Source of the DNA: Medicago truncatula
Lineage: Eukaryota; Streptophyta; Magnoliopsida; Fabales; Fabaceae
Direction of reading: 5' to 3'
NCBI RefSeq assembly: GCF_003473485.1
Contig: NC_053045.1
Coordinates: forward strand, 53,300,494 to 53,364,493
Length of the DNA: 64,000 nucleotides
Part shown: positions 1-11,847 of the stretch, in pieces
How positions within the stretch are numbered: the stretch's first letter is position 1
How the letters are laid out: every line of letters starts with the position of its first letter
Position numbers and translations under genes: made by a program
Notes under the pieces: model-generated
Databases searched by the model: none
The model's input: only the letters and a program-made list of their open reading frames with translations
Told to the model about the DNA's origin: nothing

Positions 1-483
1 GAAGTCGGAGGGCCTACCTCCTTCCCCAATCTAGATTCAATGATGCAACCTTGAAATTATTTTGCCTTTTATAAACTCCCTTACACTAACTTATACTACT
101 TTTACTCTAAAGAATTTTAAAGGTCAACGTACCACTAAAATTAGAACGCGTTTTCCTTAAAATACCTATTCATACACTTACTTAAGGGAAACAACTTGTG
201 CTTTTCTCATTGGAGAATTTATTCACATTAAAACAAGGTGTGGGTATATCAAGAAAGACTTAAAACACAAGAGTTCACTTTCATGTACAAGAAACAACAA
301 ATTTAGAGGAGACAACAAAAATTTATGTCATAATTTTCAATAAAAAATAAGATACTTAATCATGCCTTTCGCAATTAAACAAACCAAAAGAATAAAGTTC
401 AAGGGAGTTTGAAAACACTATGACTAAAGACACTTTATTAGGCTCCCCCACACTTAGGAGAAACATTGTCCTCAATGATTTAA

Positions 484-540
484 AAGAAGAAGAAGAAAAA
501 AAAGAAGAAGAAGAAGAAGAAGAAGAAGAGAAGTAGAGAA
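484..540. repeat. (GAA)n microsatellite
   Basis: An imperfect purine tract of aga/gaa triplets lies inside the retroelement, close to its expected 3' side. It could be a degenerate polypurine region but is probably a simple repeat. Confidence 0.75.
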
Positions 541-1019
541 GAGTAGAGGAAGAGAAAAGCTCACAATTTTAATGAAGTCCATAAGGTAGACCTTTGAGGT
601 GAAGGTGTTGCATCATGTATCAGAACATTTGATTGTTTTATTCATTTATTTGATTGCCCCTTAGGAAATCGTTTCTTAGCCCGATCATTTCAACACCTTG
701 TCTTTATTGCTCGATGCATGTTCTTTGAACTTCGGTTTGCATCCATGCCCACCGTTCATCATTATAGTTTCCACCGGCTTCTTGTTCATGGTGCAAGTTT
801 GCACCTACCTCCTCTTCATCACCACCATCATCACCATCATTGTGTACCTGTGGGTTAGTGCCAACATAAACCAAGTTTTCTACCACCTCCGGATTAGTAA
901 TATTCGAATTTGGTAGAATAATCAAGCAATTTAGCGTTATTGACTCTCCACTCATATTGGTAATTGTGAGAAGGGCCATGAATTCTAAAAAAAAAACATG
1001 GTAGTGAGGGTTTCTAAGT

Positions 1020-1582
1020 CTAGATAGTAGTTTCCCCAATCCTATTTATCCCTTTGTTCACTTTTACCTCAAATTTTTTAACAATGAAAGTGATGATTCC
1101 ACCTACCATTATATCACCCTTATCATCCGGTTTCTTTCTAGCAATTGAAACAAGATAATAAAGCAAATAATAGCAAATGTTAACATGGTGGTTATAAAGC
1201 ATAGCCCACAACATAAACAGCTCAACAGTCCTCATCATTCCTACCTCTTTTCTACCCCATATGGTGCAAGCCATAACCGTGTGAAGGTACCTAAGCACAG
1301 GGTTGTGAATTTATTCAATAGCCTAATCACATGTTCATCTATTTCTAATCTATCCATAACATTAACATCAAGGTACCTGCAAGGAGAGATAGTTCTAGAG
1401 ATTAGAGATTTATACCTATTTCTTTGATCGGAATCCTTGAATTGGATCCCATGATTGCGGGTTGTTGATTGCTTCTTGCTTGCACCACTTCCGGAGGCTT
1501 CAATCTTCTCACCTTTCCTTTTTGTTGCCATTGACCTTAGCTTATCTTGGTTTGGGTGTGGGTGGAGGTTAGGCTTGGACAA
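1020..1582 (-). pseudogene. Env-region ORF remnant (plant transposon protein domain)
   Basis: The minus strand codes for a basic start (ATKRKGEKIEASGSGASKK), then the segment RNRYKSLISRTISPCRYLD and a leucine-rich stretch. From about 1298 another frame continues with ELFMLWAMLYNHHVN and DIMVGGIIT. I recognise this arrangement from the ORF that follows pol in Athila-type elements ('putative plant transposon protein domain'); its function is unknown. At least one frameshift near 1250-1300 breaks it. The first internal Met (about 1531) fits the family better than the upstream one at 1582. Confidence 0.65.
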
Positions 1583-1819
1583 GGTTTATGTGGGAAGGGT
1601 TGGTTTAGTGATGGGGTTTGGGTTTAAGTGAGGTTTATGAGTTGAATAACGGAGATTGGTGAAGAATTTTTTTTGGAATGATGAATGGAGATAGATATGG
1701 AGATTTGAAGGTTGATGTTATGGAGGTTTAGAGAGAGAAGTTGAAGGATGAGGGAAGTTTGTGTTTGAGAATGAAGGAAGAAGAAGAAAAGTAAAAAATT
1801 TTGGTAAAAGAGGGTCTGG

Positions 1820-1940
1820 GACCATGGCACGGCCGTGCCACCACAGACACGGGCCGTGTCAACTCTCTGGAAGTTGGTGGATGTTGGCTAGGTTATAGGC
1901 ACGGCCGTGCCAACATAGGCACTGGCCGTGTCAAGCTTCT
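1820..1940. repeat. Repeated GGCACGGCCGTGCC palindromes
   Basis: Two copies of the palindrome ggcacggccgtgcc (about 1825-1840 and 1899-1912) are each followed by a degenerate partner ('acgggccgtgtc', 'actggccgtgtc'), in two units about 74 bases apart. They lie in the non-coding spacer of the retroelement between the pol-deletion point and the env-region ORF. Such CACGGCCGTG clusters occur in related plant elements; I know no function for them. Confidence 0.6.
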
Positions 1941-2109
1941 GGACATGCAAGACTCAATTTTCTTCATTTTTTCGCATCATATTTGGACAAATACCTACAA
2001 AACAAATTAAAACAACACAAAACAAACAAAATAAAAACAATTAAACTTGTGGGTTGCCTCCCACGAAGCGCTCATTTAAAGTCATTAGCTTGACAATCAA
2101 GAGGTTTCT

Positions 2110-3640
2110 CTACCCTATACCCAATCTTTCCCAAAGGGATAGCGACATCAAACTGACATTCTCTCCCAAATCACACATGGCTTTCTCAATGGTTTCACTC
2201 TTAATCACACAAGGGATGGAAAAACTCTCAATCACTATGAGGTTAGGCTTAGCAAGCCTTTGTGGGACATGGATTTTGAGTTTATAAGGTGGTGAAACGA
2301 TTGGCTTATCACTCTCTCCTATGACTTTCTCACCTTGTTGCTTTTCACTCTCTATCTCACCCTCAATTGTCTTAGTTTTCATAATGGGGTCCTCTAACTG
2401 CCTACCGTCCCTAAGTTGAATAGCATTTATAAGGCCTTTGGGGTTGACTTCAGTTTGGCTTGGAAAGACTTCGGGGGTTTGAGAGGAAGTAGCTACTTGT
2501 TGGGCTACTTGAGAGATTTGAGTTTCTAGCATTCTAGTGTGAGTAGCAATGGAGTCCACTTTAGATATAAGCTTGACAAGAGAGTCATTCAAAAATCCGG
2601 TTTGATTTTCAAGTTCTTGAAATTGCTTGGATTGCTCCATAGCATGTTTTTCTAGTCAAATTTCCAAGCTAGATTTCTGAGGGACTCTTTGGTTGTTTGC
2701 ATAAACGGGTGGTATTGTTTGTTGTCCAAAGGGATTTTTAGGAGTTTTGTTATAAAAATTTTGCTCGGGACTTTTAGCAACACTACCTAGTTGGCATTCA
2801 ACACCAGTATGACCAAGTATTCCACAAAATTCACAAGGTGGTGAAACAAGAGCAGGTGTGACGACACTTACACTTAATTTATCAAATTTTTGAAGAAGTG
2901 TGTCGACCTTAGCAGATAGATGATCAAGGGTAGAAACTTGGTACATACCTGCCTCTTTTTTAGAGGGTGGAGGAGTAACATCAGTGATAACTCTCTCACT
3001 TATCCACTGATAGTGGTTTTGTGCCATGTCCTCGATCAAATCATATGCTCATGTGTAAGTTTTATTCATCAAAGCTCCACCTGCAGCTGCATCAACATTC
3101 ATTTTTGTGGTAAACAAAAGACCATTATAAAAAGTGTGGATAATAAGCTAATTCTCAAAACCATGATGGGGGCAAAGCCTAAGCATTTCTTTGAAACGCT
3201 CCCACGCATCGTAAAGAGATTCACCATCTTTTTGAGTGAATTGTGTGATTTGACTCCTTAATTGAGCAGTTTTACTATGGGGAAATAATTTGGAAATGAA
3301 TGCCTTCCTCATTTGGTCCCATGAAGTGATAGAACCAATTTGCAATGAATGAAACCAAGCACTAGCTTTATCCCTCAAAGAGAAAGGAAAGAGGTGCAGC
3401 CTTACGGCCTCTTGGTTTTCCTTCAAAGTTCCACTGAGTCTTAAAAAAAATTCAAACATGAAGATTCGGATCCTCAGTGGGTGATCCGAAAAATTGATTT
3501 TGCTGCACTAGGTAAATAAGTGCAGGCTTTATTTCAAATTTACTACCCTCAACCGTTGGGTACACAATAGCATCGTACGGCTCATCTAAAGATGTGATTG
3601 CATACTCTTTGAGAGCACGTTTCTCAGATAAAAAATAAAA
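2110..3640 (-). pseudogene. gag-protease remnant of the Athila/Tat-like element
   Basis: The minus strand codes for a Ty3/gypsy capsid-type region: a stretch ending in PTEDPNLHV (about 3480-3640), then after a frameshift or stop near 3460-3470 the core with LHLFPFSLRDKASAWFHSL (about 3340-3400) and a YDAWERFKEMLR segment. A Cys/His cluster CEFCGILGHTGVEC lies near 2790-2840. The final part (2110-2640) ends in an aspartic-protease-like segment with CDLG and SLMSLSLWERLG, where a DTG or DSG is expected. Several frame breaks separate the pieces. Reverse transcriptase and integrase, which should follow, are missing. Confidence 0.8.
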
Positions 3641-3684
3641 AATAAAAAAAATTAAAATAAGGAGAAAGGGAGGGAGAGAGAGAG

Positions 3685-3686
<2 letters not shown>

Positions 3687-3725
<39 letters not shown>

Positions 3726-3807
3726 TTATAGAGAGAGATAAATAAAATAAAATAAAGGATAAGAAAAAGAAATAAAATACTTTTTTTTTTATATTTTATT
3801 TTATATA

Positions 3808-3868
<61 letters not shown>
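3687..3868. repeat. Two (TA)n tracts in the retroelement leader
   Basis: Near-perfect TA runs occupy about 3687-3721 and 3811-3867, with AT-rich sequence between them. They lie between the gag start and the primer site, so they interrupt the untranslated leader of the element. Confidence 0.85.
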
Positions 3869-3871
<3 letters not shown>

Positions 3872-3950
3872 ACATATATATTTTATTTACTTGTATATGT
3901 TTTTTTGTTAGACTAACCACTATTAAAATGTTAATCAAATTACAATAACT

Positions 3951-3967
3951 TCCCGGCAGCGGCGCCA
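3951..3967 (-). other. Primer-binding site, tRNA-Asp type
   Basis: The minus strand reads TGGCGCCGCTGCCGGGA. This is complementary, with one mismatch, to the 3' end of plant tRNA-Asp (…CCCGGCAACGGCGCCA), the usual primer of Athila/Tat elements. It sits six bases inside the inferred LTR end, fixing the orientation and the inner LTR boundary. Confidence 0.85.
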
Positions 3968-3973
3968 AAATTT

Positions 3974-5226
3974 TGATGGGATAAAACCGCAAGTGCACGG
4001 TCTTACCGAAGTAGTAATAAAAGTATCGTTCCGACAGGGAGTTATGAATTCAGTTAAATTTTAATAATGATTAGATTGAAAGTTTAGAAGGTAGAAAGTT
4101 GTATTTTTGCTTAAAAGAAAATAACAATAAAAATAAAAGAGGTGTCTTGGGATTATTGGTTCATCTAATTGACAAGTCCTTTACAAACCAAACTATTAAA
4201 CTTATAACCTTATGTTAGACCTAGTTTCTAAAGACGAGTTTCTCTTAAGCCTATCACATCTCCTATCGGTCTCAGTGAGTGTGTTCCTATAGCAAGCACG
4301 CCTATTTTCATGGTTGATTACTATTAGAATCCTTGAAGTTCGAAACTCTATAAGTCTCAAGGTTCACTAGACTATTTTCATTTTTCGCAATCCTTGTTTA
4401 AATTCACTTGATCGAATATTAAAGCTCCACTTTCGTTTTATGAATTAACATTTGGAATAATGGATTAACGATTATCAAACCCTCCACTTTCGTTTCCACA
4501 GTTTGATAATATTTAATTCATGTTAAAACGGTGAATTTAGAAGAGAAACTAGGGTTACATAATATTAAGGTTTGGTTTGATTTAGGATTATGTCATTTAG
4601 ACTTATCCAACAATCACAAGACAAGAGAAGTTTACTCACTAACGTTCATTGTAGACATAGAGAAGAAGAGAGAAAGCATAAAAGTAAATAACAAGAAAGT
4701 AAAGGTGAACTTTTATTCAAAGAAACAATTGTCACTTATTATTTCAGAGAACAAAAGATGAATATTTGTGATGCCTTACTACTCGATTTATAGTTTACAT
4801 TCGACTTAGAATCTAAGCAATTACATCACTAGAATGTTCCACAAGAAAACTAAAATAGAGTAGCTTAAAATCTAAGCAAAAGCAGTAAAAGAGTATAATG
4901 CGGCGTGCCACTTTTATATTATTGTACAAGATCTTCAAATTCTTTGCACATGATATTTTTGTATGAGATATTCATATTTTTGTCCTCAATCCTTGCACCA
5001 GATATTTTTGTATAAGATCTTTTATATTTTTGGCACGAATCAGCTCCAATTCTCCTTTCTTTTCTTTTGCTCCAAGACTCAATCTTTAGAATATTTGTTC
5101 CTGAAATATAATAACTTGCAATTGTAGTAAAAGAGTTCTAAAAAGAAAATAAACTTAAATAAAATAAACTTAAATCTAATTAAAACGAAACTAAATATTA
5201 AGCTAAAACATATAATTATTGACTCA
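3974..5226 (-). repeat. 5' LTR of the Athila/Tat-like element
   Basis: The inner boundary is set by the primer-binding site: on the plus strand the primer site is followed by 'aaatttt' and then 'tgatggg', so the LTR ends in ...CCCATCA on the minus strand. The outer boundary is placed at '...attgactca' (5226), which gives a 5'-TGAGTC... start. The inner 100 bases (gcaagtgcacggtcttaccg...) are of a type I recognise from legume gypsy LTRs. The outer end is less certain because no second LTR is available for comparison. Confidence 0.6.
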
Positions 5227-5229
5227 TGA

Positions 5230-5275
5230 GTGAGTTAACTCACGTTGCCATTTGCACTAGCGTGAGTTAACTCAC
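5230..5275. repeat. Two palindromes GTGAGTTAACTCAC
   Basis: Exact 14-bp palindromes occur at 5230-5243 and 5262-5275, just outside the LTR end. The same palindrome recurs at 7008-7021 and 7073-7086, on the far side of the FAR1/OTU remnant, so the two pairs bracket it. Confidence 0.8.
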
Positions 5276-5583
5276 GTTCATAGCAGACAACAAAAACTGC
5301 AATAAATGCAGGCAGTTAAAGAAGTGTCTTTTGAAAAATGTAGAATGACCCGTAATCACGCCACATTCATAACTTAACCGAATTACGCTAGTTTAAGAAG
5401 ATTATCGGATAATACAACATAATCGATCCAAATTACTCAAAAACATCGTTTTTCTCACAATCACGTAATCACACATAAACGATCCAAACGTTCCAAATTT
5501 CACAAATTCGCCGGTAATGACCCGTAATAATTTAAACACACTTAATGACACGTAAACGATCCAAAATAATTCATTTCATATAT

Positions 5584-6900
5584 TTATATAATATTAGTTA
5601 CATATTGGCCATAAATATCAAAGATCTCTCTGTAACGTCTCTCGGTAGCATAAAACGGCAAGTAGTCACTCTTGTGATTTTTCAACTCATTAATAAGTGC
5701 ATGACGAACCAAAACATGGCTATCCTCATTCAATCCCATGTGCCTAGCTACAACCCGGAAACCACAATTACCATTCCCTTTAACCTTCACAATATCTTCA
5801 ACAAAAGGTCTCATGAGATTTGAAATTCGTGAAATGTATGGTATTTGCATATAAGGTTCCTTTTTTGAAGTAGGAGTTGAATTTTGTGAGCGGGACCAAG
5901 TGCCAAGACGTGAACCTTTAGTCTTTGGAACATTACTCTTGGCATGTGAGCATTGACTATCGGAATTTTGAGCATCAATAGTCTCCCACCTAGAGGGGAT
6001 TCGACCTGTGGACCTCATTTTCGGTGTAGACTTCACCCTTTTAGGTGCCCCCTTGGTGGCCAATTTTCTCGGAGGTGGCTTCAACATTGTTTCCTCCGGA
6101 AATCCAAGTTCACGCAACTTGTATTTGATGAACAGTTTCATCTTGTAAGGGGCCCTCTTGATACGTTTTTGAACGGCGTCCCATTCCTCCGTAACGGAAA
6201 AATTGGCATCAACCTCTTCTCCAATTACACTTAACTTTCGGCAATGAGGGTGTATTTCATCCAAAAGAATAGGCAATTTTTTCTTTCTCTTCTCGGCAAG
6301 AATACAAGCACAAGACAACCCGAACGTTGCCATTTGCACACAACCACAATCTTCTTTAGCAAACCCAAATCTCCTAGAGCGTTCAAATTCATCATCAATG
6401 AAACCCAAAGCGGCCTTAGAGACATACCCCTCAAACTCCGAGAATAATTTTTTTTTTTTTTTTTTTTTTTTTGTATTTGTGTACCATGACAGTTATATTC
6501 ACCACTCTTCTCACATTGCATCGTCATGTATGACACTATTGTACTAGATTTATCTGTAGAAATAGTAAATTCAGCCCTACCCGCTTGTCGACGAATCCAA
6601 CCAAGTAATTCTTCTCGATCTTTCCATCTTTCATTTGTTGTAAAAAATGACCCGGTGTTTACTTGAAAAACACGAACACCGGTAGGTACCGGTTTATGCT
6701 TCTCTTCAAAGTTACCGGTTTTGCTTGGTTGTGAACTATGTGAGCTTCAACTTGAAAAGGAATTTTCACTTTAAACTTCATATCATTGATGGGTTTGCCT
6801 TCGCCGGAACTTACGCCTACGCTGGAAGCTTCGCCTGAAGCTTTATTTTTGCCCGGTTTCGTCTCAATACCATCCTCCGCCACATTTTCAACCATGCCAC
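5584..6900 (-). pseudogene. FAR1/MULE transposase relative fused to an OTU-like domain, internally deleted
   Basis: Read on the minus strand. The first part (about 6659-6900, continuing in another frame to about 6475) resembles the leading region of FAR1/MULE-type proteins: FFTTNERWKDREELLGWIRR is visible near 6590-6650. A poly-T run (6449-6472) follows, and the code resumes with ALGFIDDEFERSRRFGF and a SWIM-type zinc-binding segment (CGCVQMATFGLSCACILA). The DDE catalytic core that should lie between is absent. The last part (about 5600-5760) contains VKGNGNCGFRVVARHMG, which matches the catalytic Cys region of OTU cysteine proteases; the expected C-terminal His may be lost, because the frame ends at 5584. 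OTU-MULE fusions are known in plants. This copy is broken, so any function is unlikely. Confidence 0.75.
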
Positions 6901-7007
6901 TCAATGTCTACTCAATAAAAAAACAGATAAAAAATAAATAAATGACTTGTGCGGCAAGCAAGTAAAAAAAGTGGCACAAAATTTCAAATTCTGGGCATCA
7001 TAGTAGC

Positions 7008-7086
7008 GTGAGTTAACTCACGCTAGTGTTAACCTTATGTGCAAGTTAACTCACGCAGCCCTTACAACTAGCGTGAGTTAACTCAC
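7008..7086. repeat. GTGAGTTAACTCAC palindromes, right group
   Basis: Exact copies lie at 7008-7021 and 7073-7086, with a degenerate copy (caagttaactcac) near 7042-7054. They mirror the pair at 5230-5275 across the FAR1/OTU remnant and may belong to the ends of that element. Confidence 0.75.
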
Positions 7087-7350
7087 GCTGAGCCCTACAC
7101 TACTGCAACCAAAAACGTAACTGCCAGAATAACCAGCAAAAACGAATGAGTTTTGACGGTACATTACCTGTTCTTTGATGCTTGATGAGCGTGGAAACTT
7201 GTTTCTTGACGATTTGCAATGATTTGGAATGAAGATTTTTACCCAAAATTTCACACTTTTAGAGTTTTTGGAGGTGGAGGGAAAGGAAAAGTCGAGCTTT
7301 GTGGTTGCCTGCTGGATTTTGAACGAAAATAGTATTTAAAGCAAGTTAAT

Positions 7351-7382
7351 ATGCGCTACGTGACTTAAGTCATGTAGCGCAT
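7351..7382. repeat. 32-bp near-perfect palindrome
   Basis: The left arm ATGCGCTACGTGACTT is matched by the right arm AAGTCATGTAGCGCAT with one mismatch pair. It lies about 270 bases beyond the right palindrome group and could be part of the same element's terminal structure. Confidence 0.75.
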
Positions 7383-7399
7383 GTTAACATACGTAGGGA

Positions 7400-10300
7400 C
7401 ATTTTGATCATTTACTTTAGAAATGAACGGAACCATTTGAATAATGAGCATAATTCCTGATGAATAGCTTTGGTTGGCCCAAGCATTATAGAACTCTTAA
7501 AACACATAGGCCCGGTAATGACCCCAAATAAAACACAAGTCATGTATTTTGTTAATGTTATTTTTGAGATGTGGTTGGTTATGCTTGTTGTGGTATTAAA
7601 TGATATATATATATTTTTTTGGTTACAATATTAAATGATATATATGCATAGTCTCTCCACGCGTAGAGATTAATCTTTTAAGGTTATTGAAATGAAATAT
7701 ATTTAAAGAGTTGATATTTTTCAATACCGGTAAAAGATCTGATCGTAGAAAAGATAGTTAAGAGATCCAATTATCGATCACTCTGCCATATTATATTGGT
7801 GAATGAATATATATTTTTGGTCACTACTTTGTAAATGTGAAATATCCACCAATTTTATCATGACCGAGACAAATTATTTGTAAAGAAATTTGTTTATCTC
7901 CGCCAAAACAATTGGCTTTAGAACAACAGCAGCACTAACTTTTTTTTGGAAATCAATACCACTCACTTAAAAGAAAGTTTAATTTCACTAGACCATGAAT
8001 CTAATAATGATTATGCAATACTTATATATTGGTGAAGACCTCGACAATCCATTTATTAACAGATTTCCGGATTATCACAACATTGACCAAAGTTCTAACA
8101 ACAGACAAGCATAATTTTTATTGGAGAATGGAGAATAACTAATACCCCACTAGCTCCATTAAGCATGTTACATGGCCGAAATGAGCATAACATAAACTTA
8201 GTTGGTGTTATGGTAGCATATGTATCATATGTAATGTAGTTTTTTCCCAACTATGCCATTCCTAAGAATAAGTCAACATTTGTTTACACCAACTTAACCA
8301 TATGTTAAACAGTTAAAAAGCATTACATAAAAAAAATAGTTATAAAGCAAATCCTGACATCTATCCCCACTTGTTACCAAACTCTGACCTACCACAACCA
8401 CCTCCTTTTGTTCTTCATTTTATTACTCTTTATTCTTTTTAATTACAACTACTGGTTTTCAGTTTTAGTAGTATTAACACATCTTCCTATGGAGAAACTT
8501 TCACCATCAAATATAATGAATTACAAAATTAATCTCTAGAGTCCACTTACTTCACATGTTTCTGTTCAACATCACATTTACTATAGCTTGTTTAAATTGG
8601 TGCACATTAACTCATTTGTCTAAAAAAAAATCATAGAAATTAATTTTATTACCTTACTCACTTTTTTCTTTTGGTTTACATTAACTAACTTGTCTCAGCT
8701 GTTTCCTTACATAGAAATTAATTTTATTAGTGTACTGTTTAAAAGTTTGCATGCTTGTCTTCTGTGTTTCTTGCCATTACTCATTTTTCTCAAGCTGCAA
8801 TTTAAAATACACTATATTGTCTAATGCATAACATAAAGTCCCACTATGGCACTAACATAACAGCTTTTGTCATCATTATCAAGCCAACTTTGTCTAAATG
8901 TTTAAAGCATTTGACAACCGCAGTAAAGAAAAGCAACTAAGCTATATATATCGCTATGTTCATATCAACCAAGTTATACTCACATTTAAATTCATTTTTA
9001 AGATAAATAAGTAAAAAGTTTAAGATTCAAACCCCGACCCTGCATATATATCGTGATGTTCATATCAACTAAGCTATGTTCGTATCAGCGTTTAACATTT
9101 GAACATTTGAAACTTTCTTCGGCAAAATAAGGGTAATTTTACATTAATTGTCCCTCTCCACATTTTGTCAGTGTAATTTTACAAAATGCTTTATCTACAT
9201 TTATTTACATAATTGAATATAAGGGTTCCTTTCATAGTTTCATGTATGCATTTTATTCTGCTGGTACCACTTTTGTATTGGTTAAATGTATGATTGCTTC
9301 TGTGTGCACCTCATGCTATGTAGGGGGGATCTTGATTGATTAGATCACGGGAGGCACGAGAAAGCAATTATAACATATTATAGTCATCCTTTTTTTCCTG
9401 AGGAGAGGTAGTGGAAAATGGATTGTTAAAGAGGCTTTCAGTGATGACAGAACACCACATGTAGAATAGATGAAAAAAGAAACCTATATAACTTTATAAC
9501 AAAGGAAAAAAATAGATATTTTGTACTCCAATTTTTTTTTAAATGTTTGGTTACTATTGGACAAAATTTGTCTTCTCTATTTAGCTAGAAGTCTAAAAGT
9601 GATATAAAGTATGTTAGGTTGAAAAATTTGCATACATTAAATTTTCTTTCACAAAAAAATTGATACACAATTCACTTTATTTCAAACACAATTTTAACAA
9701 ATTAATTTAAAATCACATTTCTCAAACTTTTACCAAAACATACACTGACATTTCAATCAGCATGGCACAAACCGAAATTTAGGTGAGTGTACATTATTAG
9801 GTTTCCTAGCTGTTAATCTAGGATTCCAAAACTATAACTAATTTATATGATAGTGGTGAAAATAATTGCTGGAGGCTTGGATCCCCCTTTCCTTTTTCAA
9901 TGACAAAAAGAAAAAGATAGTGGGGAATTAGAAAACTTTTCCCTCTCTCTTAGGCTACTAAAAAAAACATCCATACTGAAAATAAGGTGTGAATATTAAT
10001 AAGGGAGGCATTGATTTAGGCATAAAATCATAATGCCATCCTTCTTTTACTCAAGTCAGCTATGATACACCATGCCCAATCATTGTACTATTAAATTCCA
10101 AAATGCATTAGCAGAAGGAATCATCATCATTAAGTAAAACTAACTCAAGTTTTCTTATAGTGTTAATTGACCCAAATGTTGGTCTACCTTTACTTAATTA
10201 GTATCTTCTGCACACAAAAAAATGTTGAAAGTTTAGGAAATCAGCATGTAAAAAGCTAAATTCTGAAGCATACCATAGGCATTTTGTGTCTGAAAATTAA

Positions 10301-10468
10301 TTTCATACATCCAAAAATTTGTGTGGTCAATCTCAATTGTTGGAAAACATAATATTTTAAATTTTAAGAAGTTGAATGCACGACTTTTGATATGAATATT
10401 TCTATAAAAAATTTCTTAGCATGTGCCCTTGAGGGCACAAGTTAACATTCGCCAACAATTTTATACTA
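7400..10468. other. Intergenic, no gene seen
   Basis: AT-rich sequence with no open frame that looks coding. The only structure I can point to is a SINE-like tail at 8985-9085. The rest looks like old, unclassified intergenic DNA. Confidence 0.6.
8985..9085 (+). repeat. SINE-like fragment (3' part)
   Basis: 'gattcaaaccccgaccctgc' resembles a pol III B box and what follows it. The sequence continues with 'tatatatcgtgatgttcata' and 'tcaactaagctatg', a tail type seen in more complete form at 63758-63890 and in part at 49060-49145 and 52400-52470. The A-box half is missing. Confidence 0.45.
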
Positions 10469-10749
10469 CTCCCTCCGTCCCAAATTGTATGTCATTTTAG
10501 AAAAAATATTTGTCCCAAATTGTATGTCGCTTTACAATACCAATGAAAAATTAATGTTACTTTTCCTATTATATCCTTAACTATTTATTACTCTCTCTTC
10601 TTTCAATTCATTCATTTATCTTTCCCATATCATTTATTGAGGACAATTTTGTAAAACAACTCATAATATCTCTTTCCCACACAATATTAATTACATTTCT
10701 TAATATGTGTGAAATGCCCAAAACGTCATACAATTTGGGACGGAGGGAG
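10469..10749. mobile_element. Stowaway-like (Tc1/mariner) MITE
   Basis: Terminal inverted repeats begin ctccctccgtcccaaattgt and end with the matching acaatttgggacggagggag, and a TA lies on each side (10467-10468 and 10750-10751). Size 281 bp. The ctccctccgt end and the TA target are the hallmarks of Stowaway elements. A second copy of the 'tcccaaattgtatgtc' motif lies at about 10513-10528, inside the left end. No transposase is encoded. Confidence 0.9.
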
Positions 10750-10751
10750 TA

Positions 10752-11847
10752 GTATTTATATTTTATTTTATAGAAGTATTTTAATCTCATTTAATTATAC
10801 TCGAATGTGAATGGTCTAGTCTTCATTCAACTATTGTTGAATTTTGTATAACAAAAATCTACTTTATATAATCGAATTCAAAGGGTATATATTTTAGGCA
10901 AATATAGAAAATGGTCCCAAGTATGAATTGAGCACACTAGTGTGCCCTACATTAATTAATCAAACACGCTTTGTACCCACTCATAGATAGATATCCAACA
11001 TTTCAAAGCTAGCTAGCGTTATCTCTAAGGAACTGAGAACTGTGGCCAATATCAAACATAACTATATAGGATAGGGAGAAGATTGTTACATTTTTCAATT
11101 TCCTAATGACAATTTGTCAAAACCATTAACAAACATTAAAATTTGTAGCATAGATTAGACATATAGAGGTACTACAATCCTTCAAAATCATGCGTGTACT
11201 ACAATCTATATTATAATAATTTATCTATTATTATTACAAAATTTGATTGCCCTATGTCCAAGTAATTAAAATGGTGCATGAAGAAGTGTGAGTATGAATG
11301 AACCTAGCTAGAGGTATTAATGAAGAGACAACAACAACGACCCAATACCATTGCCAAGTGTAATTGATAATAATTGATGATTAGTATTGAATATGACCCT
11401 ATTGAAAATTGAAAATGAAACATATACTAGTATACTTACTAGTACCTCTCAATGTGACACGCTATCTTTTCTGAATCATCCAATCAATCCCATGCAAAAA
11501 TTCCTTGTTTTGTTTCATACACAAAACCAAAGAATATTACTTACTGCATTTCAAACAAAACAAGATTTTTGCATTTGATTTAATGAATGAATAGTACTTT
11601 TCAATGAAAAGGCAAATACCATCCTTAGTATAACAGAAGAAAGTGAGTTTTTTATTTTTTCCGTTGATTTCGGCGCTATGTTTTTGCGATACTCATTAAA
11701 ATTCCAACATCTATCATCTCTCCGCAATTGCCGCAAAAACAAAAAGTGAAACAAAACAAATCAAAACCAAACCAATCTTCACTTTCATTCTTGTGTTCAT
11801 TTTCTGCAGTTCAAGAGTAACGCGTTGATGAGGCATTATTCTTATTC
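10752..11847. other. Intergenic region upstream of the CDK-like kinase
   Basis: No coding sequence recognised. It should contain the kinase promoter and 5' leader. No confident TATA element or transcription start can be assigned by eye. Confidence 0.5.

Larger units (their letters stand above)
1..5226 (-). mobile_element. Ty3/gypsy LTR retrotransposon, Athila/Tat-like, decayed and lacking pol
   Basis: Read on the minus strand, this runs from a 5' LTR (3974-5226) through a tRNA-Asp-type primer site (3951-3967), a gag/protease remnant (2110-3640), a post-pol spacer with a GGGAGGCAACCCAC motif near 2046-2060, an env-region ORF (about 1020-1582) and an 'aggacaatg...gtgtgggg' stretch near 440-480. 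These landmarks and their order are typical of Athila/Tat elements as I know them. No reverse transcriptase, RNase H or integrase is visible: the protease reading frame stops at 2110 and the post-pol spacer follows within about 60 bases. The 3' LTR was not found and may lie left of the window. The stretch 1-430 shows nothing codable and is assigned by continuity only. Stops and frameshifts show that it is inactive. Confidence 0.8.

Noticed and set aside
3801-3998. Open frame ending in repeated Ile-Tyr
   Set aside because: This is the translation of the (AT)n microsatellite in the retroelement leader.
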